From contig CM046832.1 in the NCBI GenBank assembly GCA_025618425.1, positions 58,470,587 through 58,534,586 of the forward strand: a stretch of DNA of 64,000 bases, given 5' to 3'. The translations under genes were made by a program, and so were the position numbers. The notes below the pieces were generated by a model. The model was given only the letters and a program-made list of their open reading frames with translations, ran no database searches and was not told the DNA's origin. Positions 1 through 29,240 of this stretch are shown piece after piece. Source of the DNA: Heliocidaris tuberculata. Taxonomy: Eukaryota > Echinodermata > Echinoidea > Camarodonta > Echinometridae. Positions within the stretch are counted from its first letter, which is position 1. Each line of letters starts with the position of its first letter.

Positions 1-70
1 TTAAAGCGATAGAGACATTGTTGATGTGTGAAAGTGCTTCATAAATCCAGAATATTATCGTTGTTATTGA

Positions 71-16793
<16,723 letters not shown>

Positions 16794-17460
16794 CGTGACA
16801 ACGGACTTTACCAACGACCGAGATGTAGCTTCCAAGTTTTCCGTGACCGATTTCATCATGTTGGTGTGATACCGGACGAATGAGAGGGAAAAGTTCCTTC
16901 TCGAAGGTCCTCAAGGTTGCTCCTTTCTTGTAGAACCTGCGTATGAACAACCAAAAAAAAAAAGGAGGAGGAAATTCCTTGCTTGACCCTGGTGGAAACC
17001 TAACTTTTGATGGAATACAGGACGGGTGACAGAGAACAGACATTTAAATGTTGTGAAATTCCGTCGTATCTTAAGTGCCACTCTCTTACTTATTTTCACC
17101 TCACCTTTCGCTAGTTATATTCATGAATATTCATGAATTCGCCTAATCCCAGCTGAGATGAGGCAAGCAATAGACGAAGGACGATGCTGCTGTCGCCTTG
17201 TTTCTTTTGTTTTAATGGGTAGCGCCCTCACATGTTTTGGAAGTGCATCGATAGAGCTTGCCTGCGTAGTAGTGACCATGTAGAAGAGAAAGCAATATAG
17301 CTGGAGGATTACTCCAACTTTGGTTCTGCCTGAGGAAAGATCATCATCCCTCCTAGTAATCTGCTGCTCTCAGAGATACCTTTCATCACCCTCTTCATTT
17401 TCGCCATGGTGATGTTATCATCCACGATGAGGAGAAAATTGTTAAAACTATTCAGTACTT
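16794..17460 (+). other. probable 3' UTR of the CDK gene
   Basis: After the stop the sequence stays richer in GC than the intron for about 650 bp and has no long frame, as expected of an untranslated region. The nearest AATAAA-type signals are near 17931 and 18389, so the true end is uncertain. Confidence 0.4.
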
Positions 17461-17984
17461 TTTGCTGTACTGATTTAAAGCAGATCAAGGAGTCTTGGAT
17501 ATCAACTGAATTAATATGATAGATATATGACCTAATGTCTGGTTTTTAGCAAAAAAAATTCTTCATAAATTATTATACTATGAAATCATGTGTACATTGA
17601 TGTAATTTGAAGAATGCAAAGTGAATGAAATGAACAAGTGTGACTTGTTTCCTTCTGAGTAGAAATGTTTAGGTTTGATACTGAAATTGCTCTAGAGAAT
17701 TTAATCATTACTTCTGGATTTTCCTAATCTATTTATACCTTTTTCCAACAATAGAAAAAAAGAACATTAAGTTACTTATGCTGCTTACAGACAATATCCT
17801 TTGTCAGAATATATATATATAGCTTTAATAACTTACCCTTTATTGTTGCGGAATACAATAATTGTAATATTCCTGCAATTCTCGCTGTTAAGTACTTTTA
17901 TTGTTCAGTTTTAGAATATGTTCCCATTGAATAAATATCCCTCTTGTCAGTTTATATGATCTCAAGTAACTTAGCAACCATGTG

Positions 17985-18180
17985 CTAGTCAGCTGTAACC
18001 TTTTCAGGACAGTAGCCCACATTTTTGTGGTTCAGCTTAATAACTTGATGTAGTGCCCTAAAAAATATACAAGATGCATGAGCAAAAAGAGCAAATATAT
18101 CTGCACACTTTGTACCCATTTTTGTTCCAATAATTAGCACATAACATTTTAAGCCATTAATTTTCAAAGGAAAATTATCA
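17985..18180 (-). repeat. diverged dispersed repeat (relative of 8000-8185)
   Basis: Reverse-complemented, the block aligns with 8040-8180, including TGCATCTTGTAT and a following AGGGC-TC/ACT-x-ATCAA segment. The left edge has AACCTTTTCAGGACAG, comparable to the AACCCTTTCATGACAG end at 7771. Confidence 0.5.
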
Positions 18181-18199
18181 TTAAAAACCCTTTATACTC

Positions 18200-21100
18200 T
18201 GCAACTTTTTGAAAAACATCATTTCATATGAGCTCAAATCTCTTGTAATATTTTGTTCACCCATCCATAAGATTTAGAACAAAAGAATTGAAGAAGAAAA
18301 AATTTGAATAACCAGGTGAGCTAATATTTTTGTTAAAGCAAGTACAATGTCACCACTATACAATATATTTTGAAGTACCACACTCTTGAATAAAGACTAT
18401 GTTAACATTAAGTAAGCTTTAAATTGGTTAGTGTTCTACTTGATCTGTGAGATAGTAATAGCAGAAAGTACACCATTAGATTTTGGATCGACCATTTACT
18501 TCCAAACCTGTAGATGGATCACCAATTTCTAATAGGATGATCTCGCAAGAATTACAATATCACCTCTATTTACTGACAAGTCGCTGGTGTAGCTTGTCAT
18601 TCAGACCTTTTCAGAATCTTGCACATGGTAAGGCAGTGTGAAGAAGCCGCAATTTGAATCCACATTGCATAAAACCTTCAAGGGTCTGAATTACGAAGAA
18701 TATTCTTTTCTGTGTGTCATAACAGAAGTAAGAACTATTTATTCAAAATATTAGCTTTAAGATGTCAAGTCTGTGAGAGTTTTGTATAGAAAAGGGAATT
18801 CTTGCATTGGGAAATTGTCTTTTTCTTGAGGACACTTTTAAGTGTCTGCCGAAGGTTGACACTACGTTCACATTTGCTCCTGCATATCCTATGCTGAGAG
18901 CCAAAAGGGCATTTATTCATTTAACATAGAGAGAGCACCCTTCTGGCTTTTCAACAACTTGTCCTTTTTAATGGACTTGATGGGTTAAACTGCAGAGCAT
19001 CTGTGTAAAGCAGTTTTGCATACTGGTAACTAAACCAGCCAAAATAAAGAAAACAAATACATGAAATAAAACAAATGAGATTTTACGAAATATATCGAGA
19101 GAGGAGTAAGCAGCACATATACATCATGGCCCATATTATGAACTCTGATTTAACTTAAACTGCTGTCTAAGTGAGGTTTAAACCCAGTCTAAACCTGCTC
19201 TTTAAACCAGAGTTTTAGAAAATCATATTCTGAACTCGGGTTTAACTTAATCTCCAGTCTAGTGTGGTTTAACTTTGTGCAGAAATTAAGACTGGACTTG
19301 GCTGTTTAAGTCAGTTTTAATTGAACTCTGGTTTAACTTAGACTGGAGTTTGAGTTAAGCCGCAGTACAGAATATGGGCCTCGGACTGTAATGTGTATGA
19401 TCAAGTTTATTTTAAAATAATTGATATACCTCCATGAGTTGTCACATTGTGTAATGCAAAGACAAACACCAACTGTTAACACGTCAGGGTTGTATGATCA
19501 TCATATGTCGTTTTTGTTTTATGCTTCTCACTCTCTTCACACTGTATTCACTATGATCGTTTTATTGTGCAATTTCAATAGTTATGTCTGTCAACTTGAA
19601 AATATGTTTGAATCAACTTTGTAGTGAGTGAGCACTGACTATGAATATGTGCAAGAATTTTTATGAGAAGGGATCAGAGAACAGTTCTCATCCTTTGGTG
19701 TATTGATGGAGTTTGATGAGGTTCTGGTGCAGTGTTACAAGTTTTGGTGTTATGGTTAAAATCAAACACTTAATTTGTAATCAGAAGAAACATGTTGGTT
19801 ACCATTACCCATCCTGAGTTGTTAAATTCATTTATACGTATTAGAAATAAAGAAATTTACATTCAGGGTGCCCCAAACTTTCATGTAACAGCTGTCATTT
19901 TGAAGATATTATTTGAAATAATAGGTGCTTTGATTATTCCCAATCTTAGAGTCATTTATAAGGACTTTGTTCGGGTAGAGCCCTGAACGATCGAAAACAC
20001 AGAAACTATGTTTTTTTTAATTTATCACTAATATATCTTATAGAAAATTGTTAGTAGCAAAAAACATACTGCATTTGCAAGGTATGTATTGGAGGAAAGT
20101 AATTGAGGCTTAATTCATTTAGAAGGGTGCTATTCAGTAAGTAGGCTGTACTCGATGAATGTCCTTCTTGCACTGAGTCAAGAATGTATTGTAGTTCATG
20201 TTGCAGCGTTAGGCATTTTATGTCTGCTGCCCCCTTGCAGGGTTGAAGAGAGAACCAGAATGACACCTTTCTAAAGAGCAGAGATGTGTTTTGTCCAGCC
20301 CTAAGCCACATCAGAACCAAGTTTTCTCTGGAAAATGTGAAGGTTGCATGCCTCTTTGTGTGGAAATTGGTTGGAAGAGGCCCAATATGAAGCATCAGGC
20401 TGATATGAGGGCCTGTTCTCAAAGTGTCACTCCATCAGGTGCATAAGATTTGACCCTTAAAGTTACTTAGACCAATACCTTTATGGTACTGCACCCAAAT
20501 TTTAAACCACTTCTGAAGGGGTCTTCGACTGGCCTAACTCCTTTTATACTGTGCCCAAATTTTTAACTGCTTCGAAAGTGGTCCAACTTCAAATTTAAAA
20601 CTGCTCGCTTTAGCTTTTGGTTGTCACTCAATGTACAGCATTATGTAGTGACACTGATTGACCATCTTCACTTCATAATAGAGGAGCTTTATGTGACACT
20701 TGAATAGTAAATATCAGCAAGCAATTCACATAGTTCAGGGCTAAACCCAATGGCTATGGATGAGCCGAAAATATTTTCATGAATAACTTGGATAGTCTAA
20801 GACTAATAACTTTAGGGGCGATGGACTGATGCTTTTGGGACAAGCTCTAGCTTACCTGTAGATGAAGAATAGAGATTTATTTTAAATAAATTCTCACTGC
20901 CTGTATTTGGGCATTTCAGACTTGTATCAATACATTTAATTAGCTTTGAATCTTTGCAATTGATAGCTGTATTCTCTAAAAATATTCTTTTTCTTTCTTT
21001 TTTTTTGTGTATGAAAGGATTACTATTAGTTCTTAATTACTTGGTTTATGTTGTTAGACCTTGTTGGAATTCTCTTGAATAGATGCTGATACTATCGTTT

Positions 21101-22130
21101 CTATTGGGAATTCAAAAGAACTTGTCTTCAGTAATTATAAGCTTATGTTTCATTGACAAATGAGCAGTTTTGAGATGAGCTCTCAAGAAAGATTGTTTCA
21201 TGACCAAGGTATGTGATTGTATCTTTTCAGGTTGGCACAGTGGCTCATATTCTTGAAAATGGCCTTCACTAAACGTGGCTAAACGTAGTCCACCAATTTA
21301 TGGAAGGCAAAGTGTCAACCTTTGTAAGTTCCATAAGGAATTACTGTATTTATGAATCAAAATATATGAAAAAAATTCAATTTGGTCATGAAATGGAAGA
21401 TCACTTTCATAGTGACCAGTTTTTATATTTTCATTTAGTTACAGAATTACGGTGGTGTGTACACACTGAAGAAGGTGACATTTGGCACTCGATAAATTGG
21501 GAGTACTAGCTCAACACACTTAAGGGAATAAACCTGGCCTAAAGTTAGGTGGCCTTCAAGAACATGGGGCTTTGGGATTTCAATGTATAAATCACCAGTC
21601 TTGCTCATATTGTTGACTTTCTTCCTGTATGGTACAATATATTATAGAGTGATTTAAGTGATACCAGTCTACCATGCACTTTCTGGTTTCATGTCCATAC
21701 TATTTATGATTCTACCTTGGGCCTAGTTGGTTTGTCTTCTTTGAATGCAAAAAAAAAATGTGAGTGATTTCATGTTGATAAAATGTCCCACTAAATTTGT
21801 GTTAATGTGATCCTTCACTTTACTTCTATTTATCGTATTGAATGTCCACCAATTGTTTGTTTTGTATGACTCGACAACAAATGTCTTGGGGATCTCCCTC
21901 TGACCAATGTTCAGCTCCAATACTGGAAAAAAAACTCTATTGTATATTCCTTGGATATTTCACTGTATACTTCTTGATGTAGATAGAAAATTAACTTATA
22001 CTTAATATGTTATCATGAAGAGAATTTGCATTTTCAATTGATTAAAAATGATCTGAACGACATTGTATGAAGCTGGGTTTCAGAGTTCTTTTAATTTGTT
22101 GCTAAATTGTTGCTCACTGTATTGCGATGA
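18200..22130. other. intergenic stretch, no gene recognised
   Basis: Apart from the MITE at 19128 I see only AT-rich unique sequence. The patch 20150-20420 is somewhat richer in GC and open for 123 codons on the minus strand (20051-20422), but has no recognisable domain and no splice context that I trust. Confidence 0.4.
19128..19380. mobile_element. foldback MITE with GGCCCATATT ends
   Basis: Ends GGCCCATATTATGAACTC and (reverse complement) GGCCCATATTCTGTACTG. The interior consists of many variants of GTTTAA(C/A) and CCAGTCTA in alternating orientation, so the whole 253 bp can fold into a hairpin. No coding capacity. Confidence 0.75.
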
Positions 22131-22385
22131 TTTTGGTATGATTTTGAAAATGGGTGATTAATAGTGAGTGTTGAAAAAATGGAATTAATGCGAATATAAC
22201 TTGTGTACTGTATGGATATAGTGACTTTCCTTGACAGGATCAAATCTTGATAAATGGATTTTGAAAAGAGTGAATAATGTTGAGTTTTGCAAAGTGGAAT
22301 CAATGTATGTGTAACTTGTTTACTTTACTGTATGTTATATTGACTATCCCGACAGGATCAGATCTTGATAAATGTATTTACTCTA
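22130..22385. repeat. two-copy tandem duplication (about 120 bp)
   Basis: GATTTTGAAAATGGGTGA (22140) recurs as GATTTTGAAAAGAGTGAA (22257), followed in both by related aacttgt...actgtat...gacaggatca(a/g)atcttgataaatg sequence. Confidence 0.7.
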
Positions 22386-22455
22386 GCAATAATAGAGGTA
22401 TGATTTGGAAAAGAGTTTGACTTGTTCGCGAGGGACTATTATGAAACGAGCTCCG

Positions 22456-22478
22456 TACGTGTGTGTGTGTGTGTGTGT
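22456..22478. repeat. (GT)n microsatellite
   Basis: Around ten GT dinucleotides with one interruption. Confidence 0.85.
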
Positions 22479-22538
22479 ATGTGCGTTGTGCTCAGAATGT
22501 AAAATTTGCTTCTTCTCTGGTCATTTCTTGGCGCGGCC

Positions 22539-23100
22539 GATTTTGATTCTGATTGCTCTGACTGATAAAGATAGGTGAGGGCTTCCTAACTACTACACAG
22601 AAAAGCATAAATTATTAATTATGCAAATTTGTTCAAATTTCTTCAAAATCACAAAAATGCTACTTCTCTATTTCGCAGTGGATTTTGATTCTGTTTTATC
22701 TGATAGGGCTTGGTGGAAGCTACCTAACTTCTATGCAGAATGATGAAATTCATTAATTATTAACATTTATGCAAATTTATTCAAAATCAACGAAGAATGC
22801 TACGTTTCCTCTATTTCACAGCGGATTTTGATTGTTTTGTCTGGTAGGGCTTGGTGGGGGCTTCAAAACTTCTACACAGAATTTTGAAATTCATTAATTA
22901 TGCAAATTTATGCAAATTTATTCAAAATCAATGAAAAGTGCTAATTCTGTATTTCGCAACGGATTTTTATTCTGTTTGTTTTATCTGATAGGGCTTGGTG
23001 GGGCTTCCAAACTTCTACACAGAATTGTGAAATTCATTAATTATGCAAATTTATATGCAAATTTATTCAAAATCAACGGAAAATACTACTTCTCCTCTAT
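22539..23100. repeat. minisatellite of about 140-bp units, four copies
   Basis: Anchors gattttgattctg at 22539, 22681, 22824 and 22962 give periods of 142, 143 and 138 bp. Each unit contains gatagggcttggtgg, acttctacacagaat and attaattatgcaaattta. No conserved frame. Confidence 0.9.
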
Positions 23101-23768
23101 TCTTCTATTCCATACTTCTTCTCTATAGTATGAGTATGATATGTGATCTGTGTCAACAACTGACCATTTCATCTCAGTACTTTCCATGCATCCTGTCTCA
23201 GCACCAACTCTTCTGTCCTTCCACTATAAATTAATTACATTAATGTCATTCTACCCGAAGAAATATTCTTTTACATATATTAGAACCATCGCAGACATGT
23301 ACTCTTCCATCCTATCTCAGCACCAGCAGTTATGTCACTGCACTATAATCACAAAATATTAATTTGATAACTAATATCTCGTAATTATCTAGAAGGATCC
23401 ATCAGAAATTACAAAAATTAACGCCACTTCTGGCGGGGACATATATTTCGCATCGCGTAATTTACTGATTCACTTGTTTTTCAATTTCCTGATAAAGTAA
23501 ATTTGAAGAACCTTCACATGCATGCATGCACACGTAGGTGCACGTGTTCGGTAGACTGTTTTTAATGGGTTATGGAAAAATTGGATTATCATTTAACCTC
23601 GTTTGCCATCTAAAGGTCAATGGCTATGTCTGGCTATGGTCAACACTCACTGCGGCACGAAAGAGAAACACCAAAATCAATGCAAGTAGGCCATTTGCTC
23701 CGAGAGGATTTTATTTAGGGTCTTTTCACATATTATTATTATAATAACGATGGTGGCTTCTCATTACA

Positions 23769-24318
23769 CCCGGTTGTCCCAAAAAAAGCGGAACGGCGGA
23801 TTTTCAGCACTTTTCCTTCAAAAAGTATATAATTTTTGTACATCATTAGGTAAAGCATCTTCTACCGAAGAAAATGATACCAAGATCATTGAATTTGGTT
23901 AAGTAATTTTGATTATATGCCCGTTTCTTAAAACACAGTTTCAAATTTCGCTTGATTTTTGCGACCGATGAGATAAGATCTTATCAGGAATGAGTTTTAG
24001 TGAGCTTTAGCTCGGGAAAAGTGGAAATGACGCTAATTATTGCACATGTCATAAGAAAGGCCATTCCCGACACAATTCTACTCTCATCGGTCGCAAAAAA
24101 TATGCGAAATTTGAAAATGACTGTATTTTAAGAAACGGGCATAGAATCAAAATTACTTTACCAAATTCAATGATCTTGATATCATTCTCTTCGGTAGAAG
24201 ATGCTTTACCCAATGATGTACAAAATATACCTACTTTTCGAAGGCAAAGTACTGAAAATCTGCTGTTCCGCTTTTTTTTTTTGGGGGGGGGAGGGGGGGG
24301 GGGGGGGGGACACCCGGT
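23769..24318. mobile_element. 550-bp foldback element with CCGG-TGTCCC ends
   Basis: Left end CCGGTTGTCCCAAAAAAAGC, right end (reverse complement) CCGGGTGTCCC followed by a long C/A-run and AGCGGAACAGC. The arms match over more than 200 bp each (for example gcatcttctaccgaagaa against ttcggtagaagatgc). The right arm has a G-run expansion at 24285-24309. It is a non-autonomous element with no transposase. Confidence 0.75.
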
Positions 24319-24485
24319 ATAGCGCTCCAGCATTTAATATTGCCCTGGTCATAGCCGAGCGGCCAAATATGTAGCCTACATGCGTTCTAGCTTATTGGGT
24401 AGGGCCTATCCATTTACACCTGGGTGGAGAGTTACACTCCTGTTACAAATTTGTGGTTTCCAAGATGAATACTGAAGTATTCAGT

Positions 24486-24506
24486 GGGGGGGGGGGGGGG
24501 GGGGGG
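24486..24506. repeat. G21 homopolymer
   Basis: Twenty-one consecutive G; a potential G-quadruplex. Confidence 0.95.
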
Positions 24507-24713
24507 CTTCAAGGCTTGTATTCAAAACTATAATATATAACGTATGATCAATGAGATCTTTCGTCTCTCATGGACATTAATTTATACATCTAATTTTAAC
24601 ATTCACAATTATAATTAAAAGTATTTCCAAGTTAAACAAAATATTTTCATTTTTCTTTTAAAGAAATCAAAATATATAATTTGTTTTATAAGATCATCCA
24701 GGCAGATAGTCCA

Positions 24714-25301
24714 TTAAAGGGCAATCCAACCTTGATAATAAGATGATTTGTGTGAAAGCAGAAAAATAAGAAAAACAGGATGGTGAAATTTTGAAAGAAA
24801 TCGGACAAGGACTAAGAAAGTTATGGATGTTTGGAAAATGAGATCACTACATCTATGCGAATCTCAAATTGGCAATTCGGTGAGTCAACTGTGACATTTT
24901 TGTGGACAACTCTCCCATTTGTCGTACACGAAAATATCATTAATTTGCGGTTTTCTTTGAGGCGCTTTTACCCTCGGGGAAGTACTCAAAATATATTGGA
25001 GATAGCATATTGTTATAGGTCCTCATGAACGAAAAGATCCTACGGTGTAATGCATTTTGAAAAAAAGTGACATTTTAGTCATTTTGTGTGTTAGAGCGAA
25101 TGGGGGAGTTGTCCACAGCTACATCACAGTGGCATTACCTATTCGGCCAATTTGAAACTCCCATATGCTTAGTGATTACAACTTTCAAAAATTCATAACT
25201 TTCTTATTGCTTGTCCGATTTCGTTCAAACTTTCACCAATCTGCTTCTCTGATTTTTCCTCTTTCTTTCAAAGCAACTTGCTATAAAGGGTGGATTTCCC
25301 T
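24714..25301. mobile_element. TTAA-type foldback MITE (copy 3 of family)
   Basis: Starts TTAAAGGGCAATCCAACC and ends GGTGGATTTCCC without the right TTAA. Very similar to 16105-16671 throughout, including the ATTTTTGTGGACAACTCTCC segment of the left arm. Confidence 0.7.
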
Positions 25302-25710
25302 ATGTCTTGATGATGCATGAGGTAATACAACTTTGGATTATTTAATTCTTCATCATATCAATACGTTTTGGGTGAACGAGAGCAAATGTTCACGATATAA
25401 AAAGAAAAATCTAGCATTTTGCATGGGGCTGTTTGTAAGGTTTCCATTTCTTGCACTTTCAATTTATAAAATAAGGATTTGTATGTCTTAAAGGGATACT
25501 TTGGTGGGCCTGCATGGGCGATTTCCGATGAGAGAGGAAAATATACTCGGAGCTTCGTGTCACTTTCGATACAAGGACTTCCATCACACGTGCTAAAACA
25601 TGTGATTCATATTGGATCACCTCTGAGATAGTTCGGTGAAGACTGGCTTGTGTTTTTTGTAATTTCGCGCGATGGGAAAGTAATCAAACATATGGAAAAG
25701 TAATTACAGA

Positions 25711-25977
25711 CAGGGCGGCGCTACAGGGGGGGGGGCAGAGGGGGCGACCGCCCCCCCCTATGATTTTTCAAGTAGTGAACAAGGGGAAAAAAAGAAAAAA
25801 AGAAGAAAAGGAGGAAAAAAAGGGAAGAAAAGGGAAGAAAGAAGAAAGAGGAGTATTAAAAAGAGAGGTCTTAAACATGTAACTCTATATTACCCCTGTT
25901 ATTTAATGGAGAAAAAATATGACGTCATCTTTAGGTAGTCTTGCCCCTCCTATCAAAATACCCTGGCGCTGCCCCTG
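25711..25977. mobile_element. hAT-type MITE, family A, copy 1
   Basis: Ends CAGGGCGGCGCTAC and (reverse complement) CAGGGGCAGCGCCAGGG, flanked by the perfect 8-bp duplication ATTACAGA at 25703-25710 and 25978-25985. The interior is a G/C run, gatttttcaagtagtgaa and a purine-only tract. Eight-base duplications and CAGGGG ends are typical of hAT transposons. Copies 2 and 3 lie at 31478 and 33681. Confidence 0.88.
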
Positions 25978-26047
25978 ATTACAGAGCCAGCTCTCTGGTA
26001 AGCCTGGGGGTAGTTACGTAATCGTGGCGACAACGCGTCGCGGCAGG

Positions 26048-26235
26048 GCAGTGTGTGTGTGTGTGTAATTGGGTTTTTACAGACGTGTATCAATCAGATA
26101 TGATTATTTACGTCTGGGGCCGACCTTTAACGTCACCATCCGAAAGACGTGACTCAGTCTCGAACCTGGGTCCGCTGAATCAGTTTATAACTTCCACTGT
26201 TAGCTGGATTACAGGCGCACGCCACAACGCCCAGC
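26048..26235 (-). mobile_element. SINE-like element with 7SL-like head, copy 1
   Basis: On the minus strand it starts GCTGGGCGTTGTGGCGTGCG then CCTGTAATCCAGCTA, close to the 5' (Alu) domain of 7SL/SRP RNA. It continues with a pol-III B-box-like GGTTCGAGACTG, the segment TTTCGGATGGTGACGTTAAA known from many invertebrate SINE bodies, and a (CA)n tail. A near-identical copy is at 26821-27016. It could instead derive from a tRNA promoter, so the 7SL link is inferred. Confidence 0.55.
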
Positions 26236-26820
26236 AGTGCAGAAGCGATGGCTAGACTAATCAACCAGAAGTAAACCGTGTTTTGTATTTGGAAATATTT
26301 CAGCATCACACTAAACTTGTTTGGGTGAACGAGGTTACGACCAGTTACAAGACTAAAGGCCTGGGACCGGTTAAACCCGAAGTATTCGCCTAGCTCCAGT
26401 TCGGTCAACTTCGTGCCGTCCGATCATTTATGGCATTAGTCCGACGGCCTCGCACAACGGGCGTGCTATGTGTATAAGTAAACGAGCCTTTTGCAAATTC
26501 CGCACGATTTCATTTCCCCGTGAGTTCTCATTAGACTGGCCCTTTAAGCAAGAAGATGTGGTATTTCTAACTGCTATCTTTTGTAAGAGAAGATCAAGTT
26601 TTATTGTGCTACATTATGTTCCCAATGTAATTGCAAAATTATCATATAGTAAAATAAGAGTATATGATAAATGATATGAAATACCCTCAAATCGTGTACA
26701 ATTTTTTTTATCTATATGGGAAATTGTCGGGGAAATGCGACGGGACATAACCTTCTACCTACAGCATCCCCAGCGAGGAAAAAAAAAATCACTCCCAGAG
26801 CCACAGAATTTCTCTGGCAT

Positions 26821-27016
26821 CGTGTGTGTGTGTGTGTGTGCGTGTGTATAATTGGGTTTTTACAGACGTGTATCAATCAGATATGATTATTTACGTCTGG
26901 GACCGACCTTAAACGTCACCATCCGAAAGGCGTGACTCAGTCTCGAACCTGGGTCCGCTGAATCAGTTTATAACTTCCACTGTTAGCTGGATTACGGGCG
27001 CACGCCACAACGCCCA
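26821..27016 (-). mobile_element. SINE-like element with 7SL-like head, copy 2
   Basis: About 95% identical by eye to 26048-26235 in the same orientation, with a longer (CA)n tail. The two copies flank about 585 bp of unrelated sequence, so they could also be read as direct repeats. I see no LTR signals (no TG...CA ends with primer site). Confidence 0.55.
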
Positions 27017-27101
27017 CAGAACGCGTCTTTAAATAGGAGTTCTGTGGACATCGTGCCTCGCTGCACTTTGTTTTTCAATGAATGAAAAGGTCACCCCAAA
27101 C

Positions 27102-28272
27102 CAGTGGCGTAATGAGCCAAAAAAATTTGAGGGGGCTGAGCCGGTAAGAATTGCGCCTGTCGATGCAATACGTATATTCGGATATCAATCTGTTGAATTG
27201 GGGTACAAATGGGGGTACACAGGGGCAGATCCAGGATTTTGTAAAAGAGGGGGCACCCAAGTGCAGGGCCGGCTGTCAACTTTGGGGAACTACTTCGAGG
27301 GAGATCCGTATTTTTTCTTCTTGCCAGCCCTCCAAAAGTCGCTCAGTGGGTGGGTGGGGGGGGGGGGGGGTATAAGATTTTATGGGGTCCAGTTTTCCTC
27401 CATAATTCTCTGACAAGCAACACAAAAAAGGGGGATATCAGTTCTAAAAGGGGGGGGGGCACAACGTATACTTTTCTTTCAAAGGGGGGGGGGGGGCACC
27501 GGCCAGGATTTCCCCCAAAATCCGCCACTGGGGGTACATCCCCTCCCATCCCACAGATAAGAAGACTATTCATTTTGTTGTACCATGAAAACGTTACACT
27601 TATCGAACGCGCCCTTGCTAAATTAAATATTTGCGAGGTTGCGTAGCGACCGAGCCAGAAAATTTTACGTTTTATGGTTTGAAACTTTGCATTTCAGACT
27701 ATACTTTAATGCACGCAAGTAATGATCTAGTTTGAGCTTAATCTACCCTTTTCTTTTTTCTCTTATGAGGATAGGTAGCTTAAATCATCGTCAACTTCTT
27801 GAGACCTTCAATTTCTAGGGACTGTTATTCTCTGCCTATGTAATACATATAGATTTTCATTAATTTAAAGTTTAAGAATATTAATCAAAGGAGGGAGCGG
27901 AGCAACGGGGTGAGGAGTTTTCTAGTTTGAATAGTGAAAGCTTGCATTCTAAAGGATTTCGGAAGCCTGAGTAGCGGCTGTACGCCGGTTTAACTTATTA
28001 ATTACTTCAGTAAATTTACCTCAGTTTCGAAAGAAATTAGTCAAATTACACGATAGTGTGTTACGTGAGCATTATATATGCCTAATAAAGAGGCTGGTTC
28101 TGGGGTATAAGATAAAAAGTTCTTCTCCTATTGTAAGAAAATTGCGATAAAATAAATACGACTTACATGCAAAAGAAATTATAAATATGGCCATTTATCA
28201 TTATGGTGGGGTTTTTTTTTTTGGGGGGGGGGGGCTGCAGCCCCAAGCCCCCCCCCCCCCACTACGCCAGTG
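27102..28272. mobile_element. hAT-like element with CAGTGGCGTA ends (host of a nested MITE)
   Basis: Ends CAGTGGCGTAATGAGCC and (reverse complement) CACTGGCGTAGTGGGGG. Flanks CCCCAAAC and CTCAAAAC agree at six of eight bases, as expected of an aged 8-bp duplication. No transposase is visible. Confidence 0.55.
27220..27530. mobile_element. hAT-type MITE, family B, nested
   Basis: Ends CAGGGGCAGATCCAGGATTT and (reverse complement) CAGTGGCGGATTTTGGGG, flanked by the perfect 8-bp duplication GGGGTACA at 27212-27219 and 27531-27538. It sits inside the element 27102-28272, so it is the younger insertion. Two long G runs lie inside. Confidence 0.82.
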
Positions 28273-28716
28273 CTCAAAACACTCTGAGCCATAACAATAA
28301 TACATTATAAGCTTCGTACAGTATATTATTATGTAAATGCAAGTAAATATTATGTGTATATTGTATTTTATATGGATTATTTGGGTTGATTCAGCGAGCT
28401 ACAAATATTTGGTAAGTTGAACGATTATGAACAATAAAATGTTTGCTGCTTAGTTTAGTGCAGTGCGCGCTGATAGTTTTATCGATCGCTGAATCTGGTC
28501 GGTCAGATCATATTTGGACTAGTAAAACTGTTCTTTATAAAAAGATAATTCTAAGCCCTTTAACGTCCGAGGTGTTGTATAAAAAAATAGTGAATGGTCT
28601 TTTTTCGTGCAATATGGAACAAGATTTTGCATTCGGTGGAAGATGAGACGCTCTATTCAACTCGGCTGTGCTCGTTGATCTTTCACCTCGTGCAAAATCT
28701 TGTACCATTGCACTCA

Positions 28717-29120
28717 TTTTTTTTTGTTTTCATAAGTTTTTATTATTTTCTCTCATAAAGGAAAATTGAACATAATTTGAAACATTTCATATAATATAAC
28801 AACCAAAAAAATCTTGACATAAATATAATTGCTAACTGCAATTTCACATTTCAAACGATAATACAAACTTTCATCTAACATATATTTGCGAACAGAAATA
28901 AATATTTCAAAAAGAATAAGATTCACATATTTAAGTTACCCATTTCGTTACAATTTTCAAAAAAAATCCTTTTCCAATTTCCTTCTGAGAGAAAGAATTA
29001 AATTAAAAGAAAGAGGAAAGATAAGAGAAGAAAAAAAAAGAGGATAGGAAGAAGATAAGAATAAAGAGAGAGAGAGAGAAAAAAAAGATTAGAGAACATA
29101 CACCATCACCTCATGGCTGT
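28717..29120 (-). mobile_element. LINE 3'-tail-like segment, copy 1
   Basis: Reverse-complemented, the block ends in gagagaaaataataaaaact and an A-rich tail, much like the end of the L1/Tx1-type LINE at 52269-56586 (agagaaaagaataaaaactg). The same block recurs at 29440-29860. It carries no coding sequence; the LINE assignment is inferred from the tail. Confidence 0.4.
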
Positions 29121-29200
29121 TACTTTTTTTTATTTATATTTTTTTTTAATAACACAAATGCACACGCTGGTATCAATATGCCTTTAGCATTTCATTTATT

Positions 29201-29202
<2 letters not shown>

Positions 29203-29240
<38 letters not shown>

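Noticed and set aside
26200..26235. Human Alu contamination, because GGATTACAGGCGCACGCC looks like Alu
   Set aside because: The rest of the element does not follow Alu, and two copies share a body and (CA)n tail seen in invertebrate SINEs.
26048..27016. LTR retrotransposon with two direct repeats
   Set aside because: No TG/CA ends, primer site or gag-pol sequence between the copies.
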